From an uncultured Brevibacterium sp. (GTDB lineage Bacteria > Actinomycetota > Actinomycetes > Actinomycetales > Brevibacteriaceae), in the NCBI GenBank assembly GCA_943914815.1, contig CALUDL010000083.1, positions 1 through 6,950 on the forward strand: DNA of 6,950 nt, in the 5' to 3' direction. Below the pieces are notes generated by a model. It had not been told where the DNA came from and ran no database searches. It saw nothing but the letters and a program-made list of their open reading frames with translations. Below, in pieces: positions 1 through 5,663 of the stretch. Position 1 is the stretch's first letter; each line of letters starts with the position of its first letter. Both the position numbers and the translations under genes were made by a program.

Positions 1-971
1 GTCACAATGTGGGCCCCGCACGCCGGGCCCGTGACACGGACCACGTGCTTTACCGATTCGCTCGCTTCCAAAAGAACAGTCAGATCCAAGGCGTGCGTGG
101 CGTCTTCGACCAACAACCCCACCGTTGGCCCAGAGCCCGACATCAACGCAGCCAAGGCGCCTGCCTGCCGCCCGGTGGTAACGACCTCGGCGATGGCGGG
201 CAGCAACCCAAACGCCGCGGGCTCCATATCGTTGTGCACAACCTGCGCCAATGCGTGAGCATCCCCCGAACCTACCGCCTGCAAAACCTGCGCAAGTTGC
301 TCCTGCACGTCCCCGGCAGGCGGGGCCTCGCCAGCATCGCGGAGGTCGTCCAAAGTTTGGTAAACCACGGGAGTGGAAAGTTCATCGACCGAGGTGGCAA
401 GCACCCAGGTGAACTCACCGGAGCTTAAGATGGGGCTGAGTTCATCGCCTCGACCGGTTCCCACAGCGCAACCGCCGCGCAGAGCAAACGGAACATCTGC
501 GCCGAGTTCGGCACCCACTGTGCGCAGAAGATCAGGGTCGTCGATGTCCGCCAGTTTGGCGTAGGCAACGAGCGCAGCTGCGGCATCGGCAGATCCGCCA
601 CCCATTCCACCGGCAACGGGGACGTTCTTTTCGATTTCGACAACAACTGGAACGTGCACGCCGGTGCGGGCGGCTAAACGGTTGATCGCCGACACTGCCA
701 AGTTTGAGTGGTCCAGCGGGATCGCGGTCGAACCGAACCGCCCTTTGAGCGTCACCGCGTGAACTGGACTGCGACCGGGGTACGTGTCGTTTCCTGAGAT
801 GTTGCGGACCACCGTGTCTGTGCGGTCGAAGCACGGGCGCAACGTGACCTCTTCATACATGTCGAGGGCTTGAAAAACGGTGACGAGTTCGTGGTATCCG
901 TCATCCATCCGGTCCCCCACATGAAGGAACACGTTGATTTTTCCGGGGGCTCGCGCGGTTACCTCAGTCAT
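1..971 (-). CDS. ispE: 4-(cytidine 5'-diphospho)-2-C-methyl-D-erythritol kinase (IspE), C-terminus cut by window edge
   Basis: Cytoplasmic GHMP-family kinase that phosphorylates CDP-methylerythritol in the non-mevalonate (MEP) isoprenoid pathway. Translating the minus strand from the ATG at 971-969 gives 323 residues with no stop before the window edge; family members are usually about 290-320 residues, so only a short tail should be missing. Seen: the N-terminal APGKIN with catalytic Lys11, the GYHEL segment at 25-29, the glycine-rich ATP loop PVAGGMGGGSADAAA at 118-132, GADVPF at 157-162 with the expected catalytic Asp159, and the C-terminal SGSGPT motif at 278-283. The start overlaps the ksgA stop as ATGA (968-971), and a Shine-Dalgarno-like AGGAAAGG lies 6 nt upstream inside ksgA, so it is probably co-transcribed and translationally coupled with ksgA. 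Identity is secure from the ordered motifs. Confidence 0.95.
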   Translation of the reverse strand, partial: MTEVTARAPGKINVFLHVGDRMDDGYHELVTVFQALDMYEEVTLRPCFDRTDTVVRNISGNDTYPGRSPVHAVTLKGRFGSTAIPLDHSNLAVSAINRLAARTGVHVPVVVEIEKNVPVAGGMGGGSADAAAALVAYAKLADIDDPDLLRTVGAELGADVPFALRGGCAVGTGRGDELSPILSSGEFTWVLATSVDELSTPVVYQTLDDLRDAGEAPPAGDVQEQLAQVLQAVGSGDAHALAQVVHNDMEPAAFGLLPAIAEVVTTGRQAGALAALMSGSGPTVGLLVEDATHALDLTVLLEASESVKHVVRVTGPACGAHIV

Positions 972-1828
972 TGTGGGCCTTTCCTGCCGGCCAGCCACGT
1001 ACGTGCGATTGTGATGAACGCGTCGATGTCTAAGGCCTCGCCGCGTGTCTTGGGGTCGATGCCAGCGTCCACCAGCACCTGTTCAGAGTCAGCACCTGAA
1101 CCCAACAGACCTGCGAGCGCCTGCCTGAGTGTTTTCCGGCGCTGGGCAAATGCCGCGTTGACCACGTCAAATGTGGCTGTGCGCAGGTCCTCATCACCGT
1201 ATGGTTTCGCATGTTTCACGATCCGCACCAGCCCGGAACCAACGTTGGGAGCCGGCCAAAAGACGTTTTTCCCAATGTCCGACCCGCGAGTCACAGAGCC
1301 ATACCACTTGGCTTTCACACTGGGTGCCCCGTACACCCGCGAACCTGGGGTGGCAGCCAGACGGTCTGCCACCTCGGCCTGGACCATCACCAACACCGAG
1401 TTCAGCGACGGGAACGTTTCCAAGAAGTGCATGAGCACCGGCACAGCCACGTTGTACGGCAAGTTCGCCACCAGGGCGGTGGGGGTGGTGGGAAGTTCAG
1501 TGACGTGGAGGGCGTCTTCGTTGATGAGGGTGAGCGGGTGGGCGTCCGGGGCGTGTTCGTCAATGGTGCGCGGGAGCCGGGATGCCAGGAGCGTGTCGAT
1601 TTCGACCGCCGTCACCGGGTGGCCTGCCTCCAGAAGTCCCAGAGTCAGCGAACCTAATCCCGGGCCAATTTCCACGACCTGTTCGCCAGGGGTGAGCTGC
1701 GCTTCTTCCACGATCATGCGCACCGTGTTGGGGTCGATCACGAAGTTTTGGCCACGCGTTTTAGTGGGGCGTAACCCCAGTTCATGTGCGATTTCGCGAA
1801 CTGTGCGCGCGGTCAAAAGTGTGCTCAC
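968..1828 (-). CDS. rsmA: 16S rRNA (adenine1518-N6/adenine1519-N6)-dimethyltransferase RsmA/KsgA
   Basis: Dimethylates two adjacent adenosines near the 3' end of 16S rRNA during small-subunit maturation, using S-adenosylmethionine; loss in other bacteria gives kasugamycin resistance. The 286-residue protein shows GQNF (26-29), SAM-binding motif I EIGPGLGS (53-60), the acidic AVEID (74-78), the catalytic NLPY (122-125), FWPAPNV (190-196) and the conserved C-terminal AAFAQRRKTLRQAL (225-238). The length is normal. The start is GTG at 1828-1826: an in-frame TAG at 1840-1838 rules out anything further upstream. GGAGG lies only 1 nt before the GTG, too close to act as a normal Shine-Dalgarno, while TAGGGT sits exactly 6 nt upstream, so a leaderless transcript is the better reading. 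TTG at 1816 (residue 5), 13 nt after GGAGG, is a weaker alternative start. It overlaps ispE downstream by 4 bases. Confidence 0.96.
   Translation of the reverse strand: MSTLLTARTVREIAHELGLRPTKTRGQNFVIDPNTVRMIVEEAQLTPGEQVVEIGPGLGSLTLGLLEAGHPVTAVEIDTLLASRLPRTIDEHAPDAHPLTLINEDALHVTELPTTPTALVANLPYNVAVPVLMHFLETFPSLNSVLVMVQAEVADRLAATPGSRVYGAPSVKAKWYGSVTRGSDIGKNVFWPAPNVGSGLVRIVKHAKPYGDEDLRTATFDVVNAAFAQRRKTLRQALAGLLGSGADSEQVLVDAGIDPKTRGEALDIDAFITIARTWLAGRKGPQ
978..985 (-). promoter_or_regulatory. Ribosome-binding site of ispE inside the rsmA 3' end
   Basis: AGGAAAGG on the minus strand, 6 nt upstream of the ispE ATG and within the last codons of rsmA. Together with the ATGA stop/start overlap this supports reinitiation or coupled translation of ispE. 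Confidence 0.75.
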
Positions 1829-1834
1829 ACCTCC

Positions 1835-1840
1835 ACCCTA
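1835..1840 (-). promoter_or_regulatory. Probable -10 element of a leaderless rsmA promoter
   Basis: TAGGGT (minus strand) matches the actinobacterial TANNNT -10 consensus and ends exactly 6 nt before the GTG start of rsmA, which would place transcription initiation at the start codon itself. No convincing -35 box is visible at 16-18 nt spacing. Inferred from position and consensus only. Confidence 0.55.
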
Positions 1841-1849
1841 TACGCCAGT

Positions 1850-1855
1850 TACCAT
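1850..1855 (+). promoter_or_regulatory. Probable -10 element of a leaderless methyltransferase promoter
   Basis: TACCAT matches TANNNT and ends 6 nt before the ATG at 1862; no Shine-Dalgarno lies between them. It is 9 bp from the oppositely oriented rsmA -10, so the two polymerase footprints would overlap. No clear -35 box is seen. Confidence 0.55.
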
Positions 1856-1861
1856 AGTGAA

Positions 1862-3076
1862 ATGGATCCCAGCATTTTGAAACAACTTCTTGACGTTTCT
1901 GCTCTCAAGATTCTGGATTCACTCGAGTACGACCGTTCGCGTGAGTTGCAGCTGAACAAGCAGTTGCGGGAGCAGGGCTTGAGTCCTGAACTCACCGCGG
2001 CGATCCTCACGCAGGCTCAGTTGCGCATCGAGGCAGAAGACAAGTTTGGCCCGTTTGCGTCACACATGTTGTTCACGCGCGACGGGTTAGCACAGGCCAC
2101 CCGGCTTCCGGTCGCCGCCCACCACGCGGCCCGGATGCGTCAGGCTGGAGTCACCTCGATTGTTGATTTGGGGTGCGGGGTCGGTGCCGATGCGCTGGCG
2201 TTTGCGGGTACGGATGTGCAGGTGCGCGCAGTTGAGATCGATGAGGTTACCGCTGCGGTCGCGGCGTTTAATATGCGTGAGTTCCCCACCGCCGAGGTGG
2301 TTCATGGTGCCGCGGAGGATCAGGACCTGGCGGGGTTTGACGCGCTGTGGTGCGACCCTGCCCGCAGGTCGGGTTCGCACCGGGATGGGCAGGCGCGCAG
2401 GCTCAGTGATCCGGAGTCGTTTTCACCCTCCCTGTCGTGGGTGGTTGAGAAGGCCACCGAGGTGCGGGCAGCTGGCGTGAAGATGGGACCGACGTTGGAC
2501 CATGCCCTCGTTCCGGACGGGTGGGAGGCCCAGTGGGTTTCGCACAACGGCGATGTCGTTGAAGTGGGCCTGTACGCTGGCGACGCGTGTCAACGGGCGG
2601 GGCGTTCCGCTCTTCTCATGGGCGATGGGCCCGGAACACTGACCGTGCACGAGTCCGAGGTGCCCGAAGCGGACGAACCCGGGATTGGTGAGCTGGGCGA
2701 GTATCTGTTTGAACCGGACGGGGCTCTGGTGCGAGCCGGGCTCGTCACTGCCCTCTGTGACCCTCTAGGTGTGTGGCGGATCTCCCCCAAAATTGCGTAC
2801 CTGACTGGTGACGCTCTTGTGACCGGGATTGCTCAGCGCGCGGTGTCGCAGTACCGAATTGTGGATGTGTTGCCTGCTGGTATTAAGGCGTTGCGTCAAG
2901 CACTGAAGGCACGCAACATTGGCAAGGTCATTATTAAGAAACGTGGAATGGACATTGTTCCTGAGAAGGTGCGTCGTCAGCTGAAGCTCACCCAGGGCAG
3001 CGAGTCAGCAACTTTGGTTTTCACCCGCGTGGGCGAAAAGCACGTGGTGCTGTTAACGCAGCCCGTGACGCTGTAA
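1862..3076 (+). CDS. Class I SAM-dependent methyltransferase with THUMP-like C-terminal domain
   Basis: A 404-residue predicted methyltransferase whose substrate is not known to me; the THUMP-like C-terminus suggests RNA, but that is inference. Seen: a helical N-terminal region with the family signature KFGPFASHMLFT (61-72) and GLAQATR (75-81), SAM motif I VDLGCGVGADA (101-111), the acidic VEID (124-127), and motif IV WCDPARR (163-169), which resembles the D/N-P-P-Y catalytic motif of N-methyltransferases but has DPAR. The C-terminal third (about 275-400) contains YLFEPDGALVRAG and a basic KVIIKKRG segment (355-362), as in actinobacterial THUMP-like proteins. The ATG at 1862 was chosen over an in-frame ATG at 1784 because the extra 26 residues would come from sequence antisense to ksgA and are not family-like. 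No Shine-Dalgarno is visible; TACCAT ends 6 nt before the ATG, fitting a leaderless message. It diverges from rsmA by 33 bp. Confidence 0.88.
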   Translation: MDPSILKQLLDVSALKILDSLEYDRSRELQLNKQLREQGLSPELTAAILTQAQLRIEAEDKFGPFASHMLFTRDGLAQATRLPVAAHHAARMRQAGVTSIVDLGCGVGADALAFAGTDVQVRAVEIDEVTAAVAAFNMREFPTAEVVHGAAEDQDLAGFDALWCDPARRSGSHRDGQARRLSDPESFSPSLSWVVEKATEVRAAGVKMGPTLDHALVPDGWEAQWVSHNGDVVEVGLYAGDACQRAGRSALLMGDGPGTLTVHESEVPEADEPGIGELGEYLFEPDGALVRAGLVTALCDPLGVWRISPKIAYLTGDALVTGIAQRAVSQYRIVDVLPAGIKALRQALKARNIGKVIIKKRGMDIVPEKVRRQLKLTQGSESATLVFTRVGEKHVVLLTQPVTL

Positions 3077-3086
3077 CCAGCCTCCG

Positions 3087-4706
3087 CTACTTTCCGCACG
3101 TAGGTGACTTACCGCGAACCTTGACGGGAACTTGCGCTGTCGCTTCCAGTTCACCGGTCAAGTATTTGGCTACGGCATCCATCGCATACTCGTTGCCGGT
3201 GTATGTGGCAATGACAGTGTCAGCCTTGGCCCGGTCAACGTTCCACGGTGCACCGATCCCCACAACGTACTCTGCCCCGCTTGCTGCCTTCTGTCCCACG
3301 CTCACAGTTGGGCCACTACCAACAGATACACCGTTATTTTCAAACGCCTCGGACAGTCGTTGAACAGCAACCTCATCGTCACCCACTACTCGCGCTTGCT
3401 TGAGTGGCGTGGCGACCTCGCACGCCCCACGGACCACCGACAAAGACTCCTCAGCGTACGCACGCAACGCGCCCTCAGGTTTAGGGGCACTCCCCTTAGC
3501 AGTTTCAGCGCTGCGCTTGTGCCACAGGCTCAGCGCCACCACCCGCGTCGCAGCTTCCGTTATCCGCTCGCGTGACAGATCACCACTTTTCACCGCTTTC
3601 ACAATGCTTGCGTGTGCTTGTTCAATGTCATGAGGCATGAGAGCCAAATCTGCCCCCGCCTTGATCGCGGCGAGCGCCGCGTCCTTTTGCGTAACCGCGC
3701 CCATGTTCAACGCGTCGGTCACTGCCACGTGTTCAAAGCCAACATCTTTACGCAGAGCTTCGTACACCTCGGGATTGAGGTCACCGGGAAGCTTTTCGTT
3801 CCCGGGCACCGCAATGTGGCCCACCATGATCAACGGGACACCTACCTCGGCGGCCTTCCTAAACGGCTCAAACTCCGTTTTGCTCAGCTTTTTCAGCGAC
3901 TTTTTCGACACGGGCAGGGATTCGTGCGAATCGACCGTCAAGGAACCGTGGCCCGGAAAGTGTTTGGCCGCCGAACCGATCCCCGCCTTGCTGTACCCGT
4001 TCACTGCGGCCGCTACCGTGCCGCTCACCGCGTCAGACTTGTCGCCCGCAGACCGCACGTTGATTGCTGGGTCTTGTGCGCCCACGGTGACATCGGCGAC
4101 AGGGGCGAAGTCGATCGAAAAACCGGCCTCGCGCAGTTCCGCACCCTGCGCGTGGGTCGCGTTGGTGACCGTGTCTTTGTTGCGCACGGCCCCACCGGCC
4201 ATGAGTGGCGGGAACGGCATGGTTGCCGAACGTACGCGGGCAACTGGCCCGCCTTCCTGGTCGACCGAGGTGAGAACCGGCCAGTCGCGGTCTTTGCCGC
4301 CTGCTTTGATCGCCGAGGTGGTCGCTTTCAGGTCTTCAAAAGTGGCTGCATCGCCCAGGTTGTAGGTCATGACGATACTGCCGGACAGGTGCAAGCGTTT
4401 GATGGTGTCCGCAGCGACCTGCGGATCCGTTCCTTGATACGTCATCATCAAAACAGATCCGGCCAGTTCTTCATCCGACATCTTTTCGACGATTTGTTTT
4501 GCTTCCGCGGTGTCCTTTTTGCTTATCCCTTCAACCGGCGCCGGTCCCTGGGGCTGTGGGGTTTCAGGAGCCTCAGGGGCCGTGGCAGCGGTTTGGGACT
4601 TCTCAGTTTTCTGCGCAGGGCCCGACGTTTGTGTGGGGTTCCCTTGGGTCCCTCCACAACCTGTCAGCAACAGAGCACAGATTCCCGCGGTGATTAAACG
4701 ACGCAT
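3087..4706 (-). CDS. Glycoside hydrolase family 3 lipoprotein, beta-N-acetylhexosaminidase (NagZ/LpqI-like)
   Basis: Predicted membrane-anchored extracellular enzyme that removes terminal N-acetylglucosamine, most likely from muropeptides. The 539 residues start with a lipoprotein signal: MRR, a hydrophobic stretch, then lipobox LTGC with acylated Cys17. A Pro/Ala/Gln-rich linker (about 20-60) follows. The GH3 barrel (about 65-400) shows SVDQEGGPVARVR (147-159), the family motif KHFPGHG (248-254), and DSH (259-261), whose Asp-His pair is the acid/base of NagZ-type enzymes. TDALNMGA (330-337) carries the predicted nucleophile Asp331. A second domain (about 415-535), with ESLSVV, VVGIGAPWNV and a final Cys537, matches the C-terminal domain of two-domain GH3 lipoproteins; single-domain Gram-negative NagZ lacks it. 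Some GH3 relatives are phosphorylases, so hydrolysis is inferred. ATG at 4706 has no Shine-Dalgarno; TAAACT lies 7 nt upstream. The stop lies 10 bp from the convergent methyltransferase stop. Confidence 0.92.
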   Translation of the reverse strand: MRRLITAGICALLLTGCGGTQGNPTQTSGPAQKTEKSQTAATAPEAPETPQPQGPAPVEGISKKDTAEAKQIVEKMSDEELAGSVLMMTYQGTDPQVAADTIKRLHLSGSIVMTYNLGDAATFEDLKATTSAIKAGGKDRDWPVLTSVDQEGGPVARVRSATMPFPPLMAGGAVRNKDTVTNATHAQGAELREAGFSIDFAPVADVTVGAQDPAINVRSAGDKSDAVSGTVAAAVNGYSKAGIGSAAKHFPGHGSLTVDSHESLPVSKKSLKKLSKTEFEPFRKAAEVGVPLIMVGHIAVPGNEKLPGDLNPEVYEALRKDVGFEHVAVTDALNMGAVTQKDAALAAIKAGADLALMPHDIEQAHASIVKAVKSGDLSRERITEAATRVVALSLWHKRSAETAKGSAPKPEGALRAYAEESLSVVRGACEVATPLKQARVVGDDEVAVQRLSEAFENNGVSVGSGPTVSVGQKAASGAEYVVGIGAPWNVDRAKADTVIATYTGNEYAMDAVAKYLTGELEATAQVPVKVRGKSPTCGK

Positions 4707-4709
4707 GGG

Positions 4710-4721
4710 GCTAAGTTTAGC
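4710..4721. repeat. Short inverted repeat GCTAA-GT-TTAGC in the GH3/sulfurtransferase divergent gap
   Basis: Perfect 5-bp arms around a 2-bp centre, overlapping the predicted GH3 -10 hexamer (4714-4719) and abutting the alternative sulfurtransferase -10 at 4722. The position suits a repressor site, but the arms are short enough to arise by chance. Confidence 0.35.
4714..4719 (-). promoter_or_regulatory. Probable -10 element of a leaderless GH3 lipoprotein promoter
   Basis: TAAACT on the minus strand ends 7 nt before the ATG at 4706, and the intervening bases contain no Shine-Dalgarno. It lies inside a short inverted repeat (4710-4721), which could act as an operator. No strong -35 box at normal spacing. 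Confidence 0.55.
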
Positions 4722-4728
4722 TAGGCTG

Positions 4729-4734
4729 TAATGT
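4729..4734 (+). promoter_or_regulatory. Possible -10 element for the sulfurtransferase gene
   Basis: TAATGT fits TANNNT and would start transcription near 4741, leaving a leader of about 20 nt that carries the GAGAGG ribosome-binding site. An alternative hexamer TAGGCT lies at 4722-4727. No clear -35 box. Confidence 0.4.
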
Positions 4735-4747
4735 GCAAATGCTTAAC

Positions 4748-4753
4748 GAGAGG
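4748..4753 (+). promoter_or_regulatory. Ribosome-binding site deciding the sulfurtransferase start
   Basis: GAGAGG sits 7 nt before the ATG at 4761, the normal spacing. The other in-frame ATG at 4731 has no such site and no TANNNT at leaderless distance, so 4761 is preferred. Of the four genes with an intergenic start other than the ligase, this is the only one with a well-spaced Shine-Dalgarno. Confidence 0.7.
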
Positions 4754-4760
4754 CGACTCA

Positions 4761-5621
4761 ATGACGCAGTACGTGATCGACGTGGATCAACTTCACTCGT
4801 TTCTGGGGACACCCCGTGTTCGCATTCTGGATGTGCGGTGGACCCTGGGCAAACCCAACGGTTACCCGGACTTTCTGGAAAATCACATTCCCGGGGCCAC
4901 GTACGTATCACTGGACGAACAGTTATCCAGCCACCGCCCCGATCAACCGCACCTGGGCCGTCACCCCCTGCCCAGTGTTGAGGAATTCCAACGGACGCTG
5001 CAGTGTTTGAGTATCGATGAAAGAACCACTGTTGTGGTCTATGACGACGCCTCCTCAACTGCAGCTGCCCGCGCGTGGTGGCTGCTCGTGTGGGCGGGGC
5101 TCACAGATGTTCACGTGCTCGACGGTGGCCTGGCCGCGTGGAAAGACGCCGGGTACGAACTGGAACATGGCCCAGACACCAATGAGCGCGTGCCTTCGGC
5201 CTACACCGTCACTCCGTCCCTTCCCACTACCGACGCAGCGGGGGCCGCTGAGCTCGCCCGCACCGGCATTCTCATCGACTCCCGTGCCGCCGAACGCTAC
5301 CGCGGGGACCACGAACCCATGGATGCCAAAGCCGGCCACATCCCAGGGGCTATCAACCGGCCTACAACCCTCAACACCCCTGACGGGCGGTGGCTCTCAG
5401 AGGACGATCTACGGAAGGCGTGGAACGACCTCGGCGTGCTTGACGAAACGGGCAAGGCTACCGCGGAGGTGGGGGTTTATTGCGGGTCTGGTGTCACAGC
5501 GTGTCACAATGCGTTGAGCTTGATGCAAGTGGGCGTGACCCCAGTTTTGTACGGTCCTTCCTGGTCAGGATGGTCATCGGACGATTCAAACCCCGTTGCC
5601 ACAGGGGATCACGCGAGCTAG
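4761..5621 (+). CDS. sseA: 3-mercaptopyruvate/thiosulfate sulfurtransferase, tandem rhodanese domains
   Basis: Transfers sulfane sulfur from a donor (3-mercaptopyruvate or thiosulfate) to a thiol or cyanide acceptor through a cysteine persulfide; cytoplasmic, as no signal is seen. The 286 residues form two rhodanese domains. The N-terminal one (about 4-135; LDVRW at 23-27, HIPGATYVSLDE at 42-53, LDGGLAAW at 120-127) has YDDASST where an active-site loop would lie and no cysteine, so it is non-catalytic, as usual. The C-terminal one (about 155-285; DSRAAERYRGD, GHIPGAI, WSGW) carries CGSGVTA with catalytic Cys241. The CG(S/T)GVT loop is typical of mercaptopyruvate enzymes, CRxGVT of thiosulfate enzymes, so the former is preferred; the real donor cannot be read from sequence. 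ATG at 4761 has GAGAGG 7 nt upstream, better than the in-frame ATG at 4731, which has none. The ligase follows 42 bp downstream on the same strand. Confidence 0.92.
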   Translation: MTQYVIDVDQLHSFLGTPRVRILDVRWTLGKPNGYPDFLENHIPGATYVSLDEQLSSHRPDQPHLGRHPLPSVEEFQRTLQCLSIDERTTVVVYDDASSTAAARAWWLLVWAGLTDVHVLDGGLAAWKDAGYELEHGPDTNERVPSAYTVTPSLPTTDAAGAAELARTGILIDSRAAERYRGDHEPMDAKAGHIPGAINRPTTLNTPDGRWLSEDDLRKAWNDLGVLDETGKATAEVGVYCGSGVTACHNALSLMQVGVTPVLYGPSWSGWSSDDSNPVATGDHAS

Positions 5622-5624
5622 CTC
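5615..5624. repeat. Perfect 10-bp palindrome over the sulfurtransferase stop codon
   Basis: GAGCTAGCTC is self-complementary and spans the TAG stop (5619-5621). A second imperfect symmetry follows: GTGTA at 5630-5634 and TACAC at 5644-5648 with a 9-nt spacer, just upstream of the ligase -10. There is no T-run, so neither looks like a terminator. Confidence 0.35.
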
Positions 5625-5650
5625 ACACCGTGTATTCCTGGGCTACACAC

Positions 5651-5656
5651 TAGGAT
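5651..5656 (+). promoter_or_regulatory. Possible -10 element of the ligase gene (or its Shine-Dalgarno)
   Basis: TAGGAT matches TANNNT and ends 7 nt before the ATG at 5664, fitting a leaderless transcript independent of the sulfurtransferase. The same bases include AGGA at 8 nt spacing, so it could instead be a ribosome-binding site on a read-through message. The sequence alone does not separate the two. Confidence 0.4.
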
Positions 5657-5663
5657 TGCCATC

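Noticed and set aside
1784..1861. N-terminal extension of the methyltransferase to the ATG at 1784
   Set aside because: The 26 extra residues lie antisense to rsmA, have a Cys/His-rich arbitrary look, and no start signal; the ATG at 1862 has a TANNNT at leaderless distance.
870..1880. Long open frame (336 codons) on the plus strand, antisense to rsmA and ispE
   Set aside because: It has no recognisable motifs, is rich in Ser/Arg/Pro as expected of a mirror frame, and overlaps two genes with intact family motifs on the other strand.
3612..4697. Long open frames on the plus strand (361 codons, and 242 codons at 3637-4365) antisense to the glycosidase
   Set aside because: Both are mirror frames of a clear GH3 lipoprotein; no motif, no ribosome-binding site, and low-complexity composition.
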